A DNA stretch of 64,000 bases from Chitinophagaceae bacterium. Lineage in GTDB: Bacteria > Bacteroidota > Bacteroidia > Chitinophagales > Chitinophagaceae. How positions within the stretch are numbered: position 1 is the stretch's first letter; each line of letters begins with the position of its first letter. Below the pieces are notes generated by a model. It was not told the DNA's origin and ran no database searches. It saw nothing but the letters and a program-made list of their open reading frames with translations. Both the position numbers and the translations under genes were made by a program. Of this stretch, positions 18,617 through 28,524 are shown piece after piece. Location: positions 620,001-684,000 of the forward strand of contig JAHBTK010000002.1 of assembly GCA_019638625.1 (NCBI GenBank), read 5' to 3'.

Positions 18617-20083
18617 CTAATACGCTGTTGCGTTTACCGGGGTTTCGGTAAACAGGTCAGCCTGAGTAAGCTTTGGTGTATTGGGGTTTGTATTAGTTTC
18701 ACTATTGGGATACAAGTACCGCTGTGGCAGTTTGGCGCCGGTAGCAGGAGGTATTCCCAGTTTATTTTTTGTTCGCCTTACATCATTAAACTGCTCTATC
18801 TGGCCGATAAAACTTATATAGCGTTCTTCAAGGATTTCAAGTAACAGAGCTTCTTCGGACGGAAGCCCGTCCGGGTTTTCCATTCCCCCACTGGCAAAGT
18901 CGGCAGCCACATAAGGGTCAAATTTACTGCCATAATCATCTATCCAACCAGATCTTATATAAGTGCTGCTGCCTGACAGATATGCCCTGTGCGCATTCAG
19001 AGCCTCCAGGGCTGCATCAAAATCAGGTGTTGCCTTCTTAAGGTTGGCCTCGGCGGCTATCAGCAGGTTTTCATAGTACGTAAGAATGGGGTAGCGTTCA
19101 TTAGCGCCAAAAAAGCCTGTATATTCAGTTGGCACACCCCAGTCGAAATCACATAACACATTAGGATCAAGCCCCCCGGTATTTAACTCCGGCTGGTACA
19201 GGTAGTTGAACCTGGCTCCTTCATTGGTTTTTGCATTACCCCTGTATATATCCGATGTTTCATCCAGGAGTTGGGTAGCATAAGCATCATCTGCTGTTAA
19301 ATATGCGGGACGATCATATGTAAGAAAGGAATACCACAAATTGAAGTCCGCGAGATATGTGGAGCCATGCGGGGCATATATGCTCAGTTCCGGTGTATTT
19401 ATCCCTTTTGCAGTAGCTTCCAGTGCGGCCTCGTAATTTTTGGTATGCAGGTAATACCTGGCTTTTAAAGTGTAGGCCGCTTTTATCCAGTTTGTTGTAT
19501 TTCCGTTATAAAAGAAATCCTTTGAGCCGGGCGAGGTACCTACACTCTCCTGCAGGTTGGCAATAGCTTTGTCCAGCAGCGCCTGTACTCCGCTATATAC
19601 ATCAGCCTGCGCCTCAAACTTAGGAGTCGGGAACTGCTCGGGATCGCCCACTTCGGTAAAGGGTACGTCTCCCCACAGATCAGCTGCCAGTCCAAATCCC
19701 TGTGCGAGCATTACTTCCGCAATTCCTGCAGCAATTGTATTATTTACCTCCAAAGCCGCTTTTTCTGCCAGCAAAAACTGGCTTATGAATGCCTGGTATA
19801 AATTATCCCAATCAGCATCGTAGTCTGAAGTAATTGTTGTGTAATTATTCAAACTAAGATATTGACGGTCCGCACCGGTGAAGCTGCCAGACCACATACC
19901 GCCGATACGGGAAAGATTACCTTCGTTGGCAGCAATCATTCCTACTTCGCCCGCATTCAGCAGCAAAGGAATATTCGTTGAAATAGAACGATTAGGATCT
20001 TTATCGAAACCCTCAACGATCTTTTTACAGGATGCCATTATCAGCATCGTAAAAACGGATATATTTAAAATAACTTTTTTCAT
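18617..20083 (-). CDS. SusD/RagB-family nutrient-binding outer-membrane lipoprotein (SusD-like_2 type)
   Basis: A 488-residue surface lipoprotein with signal MKKVILNISVFTMLIMASC (lipobox MASC, Cys about 19) followed by KKIVEGFDKDPN. The helical TPR-like scaffold of SusD proteins is visible in EVMLAQGFGLAADLWGDVPFTEV and the C-terminal NDVRRTKNKLGIP. The shorter form with GFDKDPNRS after the lipid anchor is typical of the SusD-like_2 branch. It caps the SusC barrel encoded 15 bases upstream and delivers ligand to it. Ligand unknown; the following M1 aminopeptidase gene hints at peptides, an inference only. Confidence 0.92.
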   Translation of the reverse strand: MKKVILNISVFTMLIMASCKKIVEGFDKDPNRSISTNIPLLLNAGEVGMIAANEGNLSRIGGMWSGSFTGADRQYLSLNNYTTITSDYDADWDNLYQAFISQFLLAEKAALEVNNTIAAGIAEVMLAQGFGLAADLWGDVPFTEVGDPEQFPTPKFEAQADVYSGVQALLDKAIANLQESVGTSPGSKDFFYNGNTTNWIKAAYTLKARYYLHTKNYEAALEATAKGINTPELSIYAPHGSTYLADFNLWYSFLTYDRPAYLTADDAYATQLLDETSDIYRGNAKTNEGARFNYLYQPELNTGGLDPNVLCDFDWGVPTEYTGFFGANERYPILTYYENLLIAAEANLKKATPDFDAALEALNAHRAYLSGSSTYIRSGWIDDYGSKFDPYVAADFASGGMENPDGLPSEEALLLEILEERYISFIGQIEQFNDVRRTKNKLGIPPATGAKLPQRYLYPNSETNTNPNTPKLTQADLFTETPVNATAY

Positions 20084-20098
20084 GGTTACAAGTTTATT

Positions 20099-23000
20099 TT
20101 AGTAATTGATGCGAATGGTGAACAAATAAGAGCGGGTGCTGGGGTTGTTGAAGTAATCCAGCCCGCGACCGTTGGAAGGACCTGTCAGGTTAGTTTCCGG
20201 GTCAATTCCTGTGTACCTGGTCCACAAGGCGAGGTTTCTTCCTGCCACAGAAATATCAATGGACTGCAACTTCGTTCTTCTTGTAAAATTCTCTCCTGAA
20301 ATGGTATATCCCAGACTGATTTCACGCAAACGGGTCCTGGTGCCGTCTTCTATAAACTGTGAAGCCACCGGTCCGAATCCTCCACCCAGATCAGTGTACC
20401 ATTCCTGGTTCAAGGCTACGTTTCCTGCCCCAAAATCATGAATAGCGCCACGAAAAGGCGTACCAGCCGCAATCGTATTGCCATAGTAAGTATTAAGGTC
20501 TGTAGGCGCCACCACTTCATTTCCGGTTTCCGCATGTGTGCCAAAAACGTATAATGCGCCTTTTGTACCATTCCATACAGCCCCGCCCTGTACATGGTCA
20601 ACAAGCACTGAGAGCCGGAAATTTTTCCATGTCAGCGTATTGGTTATACCACCTGTCCAATCAGGGTTGGGGTCCCCGATAGGACCTTCCACACCGGAGT
20701 TTTGGGGAAATCCTTCTGTATCCAGTATCAGTGCGCCTTTCTCATCCCGCAAAAAGTCGCCGCCCCACAAAGTTCCCAGCGCCATCCCGGCTACCGCCCT
20801 GGAAGAACCGCCCGTGAAACCATTCAGGAAGAACGACTCCGCACCCAATAAGCTCAACACTTTATTTCTGTTTCTGCTGAATATCACATTCGTGGAAAAT
20901 GTAAAGTCCTGCTTCCTGATCCAATTCACACCTAAATCAAGTTCAAACCCTTTATTCTCAATTTCAGCAGCATTACCGTTGGTATTGGTATATCCTGTGG
21001 TTGCCGGCACCTGAATGGCAAAAATCGCGTCCTTGGTTTTATTCTGATAATACGTACCGCTTAATGAAATTATATTGTCAAAAAGTCGGAGGTCCGCACC
21101 AAACTCTAATTCACTTTTGCGCTCCGGTTTCAGATCCGGGTTACCTTTTACGGCGCTGCGTGCAAATCCTCCTCCATAACTGGCAGAGGAAGCGTCCAGT
21201 TGTGGTCCCCATGATTCCGGAACCACCTGCGGTACATAATAAGTTGATAAAAGATACGGACGGGGTTGAACACCCACTTCTCCATACGAAGCACGCAACT
21301 TGCCAAAAGAAAGAAAACCGGATTTTACAAGTTTTCCGAATTGCCAGGCAACACTGGCAGACGGGTAGAAAAACTCTTTTCTGAAAGTGGAAGCGGCCTC
21401 GTGCCGTCCTGTAAGCTCAACAAATAGCTGGTCATATGCATTAAAAGACAGTTGCGCAAATCCGGCGGTGGTGCGGATATATGACTGCTCGTTAAAAGGG
21501 AACCTGGCATCGGCGGCTGAATTTCCGAGGTCGAAAATAGGATTCAGTATATCCTCATTAATAAAATTCCTCACGGTTGCCCCAACGTTATCAAATATCC
21601 GGTGATTAAAGTTCCAGCCGGCAAGAGCAGACAACTCGAGATTTTGCCCGATCGAAAATTCGCCTCTTGCAAAGAGGTCGTTATTAAATTGTGTTTCCGA
21701 AATTGTCTCCATTGTTAGCTGTCCGTTGGGAAAGGCAGAGGACAGGGTGGGGAAGTTTCCCAGGCGTTTGTCAGCGTAATTGTCAACACCCGCACGTTCA
21801 ACAATGGTCAGCCAGGAAGTTGGTTTAAGGGTCGCTTCAAAGTTGGCCGTGATCCTGTTTACAGCAGAAGTATTTTTAATCCTGTTGAGTATCCAGAAAG
21901 GATTGTCGTACCCGGAATTGGTACGGGCGCCTATCGGATTACGATAGGAAATTTGCCTGTTCAGGAAAATGGCACCGGAAGCATCCACATAAGTACCTTC
22001 GAATATGTTGTTGTCAAAGTCTGGCGAGGTTCTCAGCCCCCCCAGGAAAATACCGGAAATATTGGAGCCCTGCTGGGCGCGATCTGAAGTGGAATTGGTG
22101 TAAGCAAAACCACCTGCCAGTTTAAGTGCGCCAAACTTCCTGTCGGCATTTATCCTGAATGTTTTCCTGTTGTAATCACTTCCTGCCTTTAGAATACCGT
22201 CTTGCTTTAAAGTGGAGAAACTGGCATAAAAAACACCCCTTTCGTCGCCCCCGCTTAAAGAGACCGTATTATCCCAATAGTACCCATTCTCAAAAAGATC
22301 TTTGGAATGATCATATACATCCCGCGAGCGTTTCCCTCCGTGAGGATCGGCAGCCGTGCCGTTTTGAATTAAGTACCTCGTGCTGCCATCCGGCAATATT
22401 GCATGTGCGCCGCTTGTAAGAAATACATCTTCTCCTCCGGCACGATCAGCGATTTTGTCGCCCCATGCCCGGTTATTGCTGCTCGCCCCATACTGAAAAA
22501 TACCATTATTCCCCAAACCGTAGACTTTTTGTAATGGAACCGACTTATTCAGGGCATCTACCGAATAAGTACTGCTAAAGGAAACATTGATTTTCCTGCC
22601 AGCCTTCCCTTTTTTGGTAGTAATGAGCACAACCCCATTTGCCGCCCTCGTACCATATAACACGGCAGCGGCGGCCCCTTTTAATATTTCTATATTGTCA
22701 ATGTCGTCTGCGTTGAAATCCCCCATGCGTGATTGTTGAGCGACACCATCTACTTCACCACCCAATGAACTGTTGGAAACAGGGATCCCATCTATTACAA
22801 AAAGAGGTTGCAAATCTCCTGTAATAGTGCTTTGCCCGCGAATCTGGATATAAGTTCCCGCGCCGGGGTCGCCAGTCGAGCGTACCACCTGCACACCCGA
22901 GGCTTTTGATGCCATAGCGTTTAATACACTGGTTTCACCGGATTTAACCAGATCATTGCCGCCGACAGTAGACTGGCTGGTGCCCAGGCGGTCTTTTGAG

Positions 23001-23332
23001 GTTTTTACACCCAATGCGGTGACCACCACTTCTTTAAGTTGTCCTGTAGCCCTCAGGGTAGCCGTGATAAAATCTTCGTTACCAACAACGATTTCAAAAG
23101 GAATAAACCCCTGGGAAGAAACCGCCAATGTTGATCCGGGACTAATCTGGATTTCAAAGTTTCCCTCAAAATTTGCCATGGTACCCGTGGCAGTACCTTT
23201 TATTACAACAGAAGCATAGGGTACCGGAGTACCTGTTTCATCAAGCACAATCCCTTTGACCGTGCGATTTTGGGCAGATACTGATGCAATAAACAGTATC
23301 AGCGATGTTACCAAAAGAATAGCTTTTCTCAT
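20099..23332 (-). CDS. SusC/RagA-family TonB-linked outer-membrane transporter
   Basis: A 1077-residue protein with signal peptide (MRKAILLVTSLILFIASVSAQ), a carboxypeptidase-like domain (about 25-95, VKGIVLDETGTPVPYASVVI), the SusC signature KEVVVTALGVKTSKDRLG, and a plug with IRGQSTITGDLQPLFVIDG and GAAAAVLYGTRAANGVVLITTKKG. The 22-strand barrel ends in aromatic-rich YLFTIRINY. It is the TonB-powered partner of the SusD lipoprotein 15 bases downstream. The pair imports oligomers such as glycans or peptides. A terminator of the next pair lies upstream at 23597-23638, so this pair has its own promoter. Confidence 0.95.
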   Translation of the reverse strand: MRKAILLVTSLILFIASVSAQNRTVKGIVLDETGTPVPYASVVIKGTATGTMANFEGNFEIQISPGSTLAVSSQGFIPFEIVVGNEDFITATLRATGQLKEVVVTALGVKTSKDRLGTSQSTVGGNDLVKSGETSVLNAMASKASGVQVVRSTGDPGAGTYIQIRGQSTITGDLQPLFVIDGIPVSNSSLGGEVDGVAQQSRMGDFNADDIDNIEILKGAAAAVLYGTRAANGVVLITTKKGKAGRKINVSFSSTYSVDALNKSVPLQKVYGLGNNGIFQYGASSNNRAWGDKIADRAGGEDVFLTSGAHAILPDGSTRYLIQNGTAADPHGGKRSRDVYDHSKDLFENGYYWDNTVSLSGGDERGVFYASFSTLKQDGILKAGSDYNRKTFRINADRKFGALKLAGGFAYTNSTSDRAQQGSNISGIFLGGLRTSPDFDNNIFEGTYVDASGAIFLNRQISYRNPIGARTNSGYDNPFWILNRIKNTSAVNRITANFEATLKPTSWLTIVERAGVDNYADKRLGNFPTLSSAFPNGQLTMETISETQFNNDLFARGEFSIGQNLELSALAGWNFNHRIFDNVGATVRNFINEDILNPIFDLGNSAADARFPFNEQSYIRTTAGFAQLSFNAYDQLFVELTGRHEAASTFRKEFFYPSASVAWQFGKLVKSGFLSFGKLRASYGEVGVQPRPYLLSTYYVPQVVPESWGPQLDASSASYGGGFARSAVKGNPDLKPERKSELEFGADLRLFDNIISLSGTYYQNKTKDAIFAIQVPATTGYTNTNGNAAEIENKGFELDLGVNWIRKQDFTFSTNVIFSRNRNKVLSLLGAESFFLNGFTGGSSRAVAGMALGTLWGGDFLRDEKGALILDTEGFPQNSGVEGPIGDPNPDWTGGITNTLTWKNFRLSVLVDHVQGGAVWNGTKGALYVFGTHAETGNEVVAPTDLNTYYGNTIAAGTPFRGAIHDFGAGNVALNQEWYTDLGGGFGPVASQFIEDGTRTRLREISLGYTISGENFTRRTKLQSIDISVAGRNLALWTRYTGIDPETNLTGPSNGRGLDYFNNPSTRSYLFTIRINY

Positions 23333-23771
23333 GTGACGTTTTTTTAATTAAGGAAGCAATATTGAAGTTTAATGCATAGAAAATACTGTTGGAGAGTATG
23401 TCAGCTATATGCAAAGGCACCCTCTGACAACAAAATGCTGCATGTATCAATATGCCGATTGATACATTCGCGAACGAACTGTTCTGAGAAATTTAACAAC
23501 TGCAATATTCATGCTAAAATGCAGGAACAATACTTACCTAAGACATGTGATCAGCGACAGATACTGTTGCCTTCAACTGATCCGGATTGGGTATTAGAAA
23601 GAAAAGCCGCTCCAAATTTTCGGGGCGGCTTTTCTTTCATCAGATTTATTTTATAATTCCGGCATCCTGATTTTTAATAGCCCGGATTTTACTCTATAAT
23701 GGGGTTTTGTATAACCTCATCAAAGGGAATAGGCCATATAAACGGGAACGACAAATTATCTAAAAACAACT
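23333..23771. other. Gap between two SusCD operons: promoter region and a terminator
   Basis: This 439-base region holds the terminator of the AT-rich SusCD operon (23597-23638) and, nearer 23333, an AT-rich stretch that should contain the promoter of the next SusC gene. No convincing coding frame is present. No clear TAnnTTTG match was found. Confidence 0.6.
23597..23638 (-). terminator. Intrinsic terminator of the second (AT-rich) SusCD operon
   Basis: Arms 23597-23613 and 23622-23638 form a 17-pair stem with one G-U pair around an eight-base loop. The core is AAAAGCCGC and GCGGCTTTT. It sits 134 bases past the SusD stop codon in the direction of transcription. Confidence 0.85.
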
Positions 23772-25397
23772 CTAGTAAGAGGGGTTTTGTGTATAGTTTT
23801 CATTTTGCCGGGTTTCAATTTCCGGAATAGGCCAAAGAAATCTATGATCGCTGTAAGGTATAGCCGCAACTGTTCTGAGAACAGTTGTACCAGCACAGTC
23901 AAACATCGCCGAAGTTGCAGCACCTGTACCAACCTTAGCGGGAACTCCCCCACCCGGGAGAGGTGCATGAACAGGGTCTAAAGCCAGCCTGTGAATATCT
24001 CCCCATCGCTTTCCTTCTCCCAATAATTCTACACGCCTCTCAAATAAAATCGCAGCTATCAACTCATCTTTATCAGCAAAATCGGCAATTGTATAGGCAT
24101 CGGCACTATTGACAGCTCTGTTCCTAACTGCATTTAACAAATCTAATGCGGTTGCTGAAACACCACCGGCATTTCTTGCCTCGGCTTCAGCCAACATTAA
24201 TAACACCTCCGCATACCTTATCAATGGCGCTGCATCAGAATGCGTAGCTACATCCCGATATTTATAAGAAAATGCGCTACCCTCTCCCAGATGAGCTCTT
24301 ACAAGTGTAGTCCTTCTTAAGTCATCACATAGCCACCGACTATCGCTCCAGATAATCGGACTTATACGTACCAATCCTCTTCCTCCAACGGGGTCAGCAG
24401 GATCGCCTAACATATTAGCCAAAGCCGCATTAACCGACGTATTGTCAGTAGCTGCATTTTTTATAGAGAAGATGCTCTCGTCAGATGTATTGTTTGTAAA
24501 AGGTCCTTCCGGGGTAGCTGTAAGTTTCCAGCCGCCACTAGGACTTGAAAAACTCGGAAAAGTGCCTGAAACAATTTTAGCGCCTTCGGCAATTACTCCG
24601 GGCCAGTCACCCATATGTTGTTTTACACGCATTTTTAACGCTATAGCCGCGGCTTTGTTAGCTCTATAAGTCTTTAGTGCGCCTGCATCAGATAGATTGC
24701 TTTCCGCAAAATCCAGATCTTCCAGAATACGGCTATAATTTTGTGCAACAGTAAAATCACTTCTTTTCAATTCTCTTGCTGCAGATACTTTATCATCCGC
24801 GTTCACTCCAAAATCCCTGTATATTATTCCTGTACTACCTCCATTATTATCGGCGTAAGGCCGCGAAAAGTTAATTACCAATTCATGATGAGCCAAAGCT
24901 CTCAGAAATCTCAGCTCACCTTCATAAGCATTACCCACTTCAGAAGGAATAATACCTGCATCCACAGCTCCCTTTACGCCTTCGATGGTGAGATTCGCCT
25001 TATTTATGAGTGTATAAAGGGTCATAAACTGGTTTACGTTATTAGCGGAAGAAATGGTATAAGTGGCTTCGTAGGTTATCTGAAAAAACAATGCATTGTT
25101 TAACATATCCTCACCACGCATATCTCCCTGTTCTATACTTGCGGCACCGAAAGGATACCCCCGGAAGGTTTCCCCGACAGTGCTTCCGGGAGTTGGCTGG
25201 TAAAACCCTGTTTGTGCAGCGTCATAAACTCCATTGACTGCAAGCTCTACCCTATCGACAGAACTAAATGCAGACAAATCTGAAAATGCAGTGTATGGCT
25301 GAAGATCAAGAGTCTGCTTCTGACAACTATTAAGCAGAGCGGCTAACAGTATTATAAATACTATATTAGTCAATTTTAATGTATTTCTTATTTTCAT
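23772..25397 (-). CDS. RagB/SusD-family nutrient-uptake outer-membrane lipoprotein
   Basis: A 541-residue surface lipoprotein. The signal ends in lipobox LNSC (Cys about 25), then QKQTLDLQPYTAFSDLSAFSS, typical of RagB. SusD landmarks are EGELRFLRALAHHELVINFSRPYADN and APLIRYAEVLLMLAEAEARN. The C-terminal block is ILFERRVELLGEGKRWGDIHRL, and the protein ends YTQNPSY. It partners the SusC protein encoded 31 bases upstream. The base composition of this gene and its partner is clearly more AT-rich than the other SusCD pair. Ligand unknown. Confidence 0.94.
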   Translation of the reverse strand: MKIRNTLKLTNIVFIILLAALLNSCQKQTLDLQPYTAFSDLSAFSSVDRVELAVNGVYDAAQTGFYQPTPGSTVGETFRGYPFGAASIEQGDMRGEDMLNNALFFQITYEATYTISSANNVNQFMTLYTLINKANLTIEGVKGAVDAGIIPSEVGNAYEGELRFLRALAHHELVINFSRPYADNNGGSTGIIYRDFGVNADDKVSAARELKRSDFTVAQNYSRILEDLDFAESNLSDAGALKTYRANKAAAIALKMRVKQHMGDWPGVIAEGAKIVSGTFPSFSSPSGGWKLTATPEGPFTNNTSDESIFSIKNAATDNTSVNAALANMLGDPADPVGGRGLVRISPIIWSDSRWLCDDLRRTTLVRAHLGEGSAFSYKYRDVATHSDAAPLIRYAEVLLMLAEAEARNAGGVSATALDLLNAVRNRAVNSADAYTIADFADKDELIAAILFERRVELLGEGKRWGDIHRLALDPVHAPLPGGGVPAKVGTGAATSAMFDCAGTTVLRTVAAIPYSDHRFLWPIPEIETRQNENYTQNPSY

Positions 25398-25428
25398 TTT
25401 AATAAGTTTAAGTTTAGTAACCTTCTAA

Positions 25429-28400
25429 TTATAACCCAATACTTATTCCTGCCGATATGACCCTTGGTCTTGGCACAGTGTTTAAATCTATTCCTCCTTC
25501 TGTAATGTTTTCGGGGTCGATACCAGAATATTTAGTGAAAAGTAACAGGTTTTGTCCCTGAACAAAAACGCGAATACTCTTTACAGAACCATTTAAAATG
25601 CCGCCTAATGTCTTCGTTCCCAACGTATAGGCCAATTGAACATTTTCTAATCTCAAAAAATTACCGCTTTCAACAAAACGGCTGGACGCATTGTTCTGTA
25701 AATTTGTAAAATTATCACGTCCATACCATAACATCGGAACGTCTGTTACATCTCCAGGCTTTTGCCAACGATTCAGAATTACTTTACCGTTATTCATGAA
25801 AGCCTGCGTCAGCAGTGATGTGCCTTTTGTTTCATTAAATATTTTGTTCCCCCCCGAATACCTCAGGAATATATTTAATGAGAGATTTTTGTATCGCAGA
25901 TCACTACTAAATCCTCCAAACCATGTTGGCAGAACATTACCAAGAATTTTTTTATCTCCGCTTCCCAAAGCTGTTTGTTCTCCTAATGCGGGATCGTCTG
26001 CCTTAATAACCTTATAATAAGTAGAATTCGCAATATTGCCCTGAATTAATGTCCCATCCTGTTTATAATACATGGGATTTCCGTTTCCACTATTTACACC
26101 TGCAAACTCATATCCAAACAATGCATTTATCGGTTCTCCTACGCGTTTGATATTATAGGGATCTACCACATCCTGATTAAGATACAAGGCACTTACTTTA
26201 TTCTTTACATTTGTGTAGTTAACATTAACGCTCCAGGTAAAGTTCCGGTTGTTGATAATTCTACCTCCTGCACTAAGCTCAAATCCATGACTTTTCATAT
26301 CGCCAATATTCTGATAAATCGAGTTCCCAGGAACTCCGAATGATACTGGCAGAGGCGCTGCTAAAACCAATCCATTGTTTTTATTGCTAAACCAATCAAA
26401 GGTTAATGTAAGTCTGTCATTCAAAAATCCCAGGTCAACCCCAACATCAAGCTTCTCTTGAGTTTCCCATGTAAGCCCATAATTTCCTAATTGCGACAAA
26501 GCAATCCCACTTATGGATCCGTATGGCCTTGAGCCATATAAGCTCAGGTAAGGAAAACTTCCACCCGCAATTCTGTCATTACCCACTGTTGCCCATGAGC
26601 CTCTAACCTTAAACTCAGATACAACATTGGAAAAACTATTCCAGAAGCCTTCTTCAGATATACGCCAACCTACAGATACCCCCGGAAAATTACCGAACCT
26701 GTTTTCGGCAGCAAACCTTGACAACCCATCCCTTCTATAAGATAATTGTAGGTAATATTTACTAGCATAGTCGTAGTTTAATCGTCCAAAATAAGATATA
26801 AATCCTGGTCCCTCCTGATAGCTACCACCAGAAAACTGGTTTTCCATGCTATTGCTTATTAAATTCCTTTGCTGATAAAAAAGATCAGCTATTAATGACC
26901 CTCTGCCGTAAAAACTGCTGTATCTTTCATTCTGAAGCTCTGTACCAAGCGTCAAAGAAGTGTTGTGGTCTCCAAAAGATTTATTGGCGTTAAAATAATT
27001 CTGTAATACCCAACGGATATTATTAAGAGACTGGTTCATTACAATACCTCCTGATGACCTTCCATCGCCATGCCGGGAATCCAGCGATTGAAAATCAAGA
27101 CCTGTCCAATAGTCAATATTAACCCTTGAAGTATAGCTTAACCAGTTAAAGGGTTTAACTTCTACGGCAAAGTTATTTATGATTCTGTGTTTTGTAGAAT
27201 TGTACTGATTATTTGCGAGCACAAAAGCAATATTGGTATAGTTATTCTCTATTGGCCGCAAATTGGCATCCCGCCCTAAAGCAGCTCCGTCCGGCGTTAT
27301 ATTGAATCCACTGAACTGCGGTTGGTCTTCATTAAAAATCCGCACATTAGGCAACGCCCTTAAAGAGTTGGCAACCGCTCCTGACAAGGCATTTGTCCCG
27401 GTATTCTGGTCATTGTCTTCAGTCCTTGATAATGTTATGTTATTAGACAACTTCAACCATTTGGCTACTTTGTGCTCAACGTTAGCTCTAACGCCATATC
27501 GTTTAACGTTATTGGTAATAACCATACCTTCTTGATCGGTAAAATTCAACGATAAAAAGTAAGTAGTCTTGTCATTTCCACCATCAACACTCAGATTATG
27601 AGTTTGAGAAAACGCATTTTTCCTGTATACATAGCCCTGCCAATCGGTATCCGTATTCTCACTATTCATAAATGCCTGATCTGCAATACCCGCACGGGAG
27701 AATTTTTCATTACTGATCGTTACAAATTCGCTTGCGTTTAACAAATCAAAGCGCCTGTAAGGATTTGAAAAGCCAAAATTGTTGCTGTAAACAACATTAG
27801 ACCTACCCGATTTCCCTTTTTTAGTGGTAATTAGCAACACTCCGTTTGCAGCCCTTGAACCGTAAATCGCTGTACCGGCACCATCTTTCAGCACCTCTAC
27901 AGACTCGACATCGGCCGGATTAATATCAGTTAAAAAATTATTGGTTGTAACACCTGAAAAATCATCATCCACCATTGGTACCCCGTCAAGAACAACGAGA
28001 GGACCACGTGAACCATTCACAGAGTTCACTCCTCTTATCCTGATTCTTGGAGCTTCATTTACTAAGCCACTTGGGCTGGTTACCTGTATGCCAGAAGCCC
28101 TTCCCCCCAATTGCCTATCTAAACTCGGTGTGATAAGATTGCTAATGGGATCAGTATCGATTTTTGCAATAGCTGCAGTCACATCTTTCTTTTTCTGGGT
28201 TCCATACCCCACAACAACCACTTCCTGCAGGCTAGCCCGACTACTGACCAATGCAACGTCCAATGAAACCTGAGTTTCTACAGAAATCTCCTGGCTAACA
28301 AATCCGACAAATGAAAAGGTTAATGTTCTCACTGATTCCGGTATTTGGATACTGAAATTTCCTTCAGAATCAGTTTGTACTGCTATGGGGCCGGCAGCAA

Positions 28401-28524
28401 CGGTTACACCGGGAAGCGGGCTGCTATCAGCCGCATCTGTTACTTTCCCGGTAATGGTTCGGGTTTGGGCGAATGCCATTACAGTAAGCAATAGCATCAC
28501 CATTAGTGATACAAGTTTTCTCAT
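25429..28524 (-). CDS. SusC/RagA-family TonB-linked outer-membrane transporter (AT-rich gene)
   Basis: A 1031-residue protein with signal (MRKLVSLMVMLLLTVMAFAQ), carboxypeptidase-like domain (ITGKVTDAADSSPLPGVTVA), SusC box LQEVVVVGYGTQKKKDVTAA, and a plug with IRIRGVNSVNGSRGPLVVLDG and GAGTAIYGSRAANGVLLITT. The barrel's last strand is PRVISAGISIGL. With the SusD protein 31 bases downstream it forms a TonB-driven importer. Sampled lines in this gene are about 32-38 percent GC, against about 47-60 percent in the other SusC gene, which suggests separate origin by transfer. Confidence 0.95.
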   Translation of the reverse strand: MRKLVSLMVMLLLTVMAFAQTRTITGKVTDAADSSPLPGVTVAAGPIAVQTDSEGNFSIQIPESVRTLTFSFVGFVSQEISVETQVSLDVALVSSRASLQEVVVVGYGTQKKKDVTAAIAKIDTDPISNLITPSLDRQLGGRASGIQVTSPSGLVNEAPRIRIRGVNSVNGSRGPLVVLDGVPMVDDDFSGVTTNNFLTDINPADVESVEVLKDGAGTAIYGSRAANGVLLITTKKGKSGRSNVVYSNNFGFSNPYRRFDLLNASEFVTISNEKFSRAGIADQAFMNSENTDTDWQGYVYRKNAFSQTHNLSVDGGNDKTTYFLSLNFTDQEGMVITNNVKRYGVRANVEHKVAKWLKLSNNITLSRTEDNDQNTGTNALSGAVANSLRALPNVRIFNEDQPQFSGFNITPDGAALGRDANLRPIENNYTNIAFVLANNQYNSTKHRIINNFAVEVKPFNWLSYTSRVNIDYWTGLDFQSLDSRHGDGRSSGGIVMNQSLNNIRWVLQNYFNANKSFGDHNTSLTLGTELQNERYSSFYGRGSLIADLFYQQRNLISNSMENQFSGGSYQEGPGFISYFGRLNYDYASKYYLQLSYRRDGLSRFAAENRFGNFPGVSVGWRISEEGFWNSFSNVVSEFKVRGSWATVGNDRIAGGSFPYLSLYGSRPYGSISGIALSQLGNYGLTWETQEKLDVGVDLGFLNDRLTLTFDWFSNKNNGLVLAAPLPVSFGVPGNSIYQNIGDMKSHGFELSAGGRIINNRNFTWSVNVNYTNVKNKVSALYLNQDVVDPYNIKRVGEPINALFGYEFAGVNSGNGNPMYYKQDGTLIQGNIANSTYYKVIKADDPALGEQTALGSGDKKILGNVLPTWFGGFSSDLRYKNLSLNIFLRYSGGNKIFNETKGTSLLTQAFMNNGKVILNRWQKPGDVTDVPMLWYGRDNFTNLQNNASSRFVESGNFLRLENVQLAYTLGTKTLGGILNGSVKSIRVFVQGQNLLLFTKYSGIDPENITEGGIDLNTVPRPRVISAGISIGL

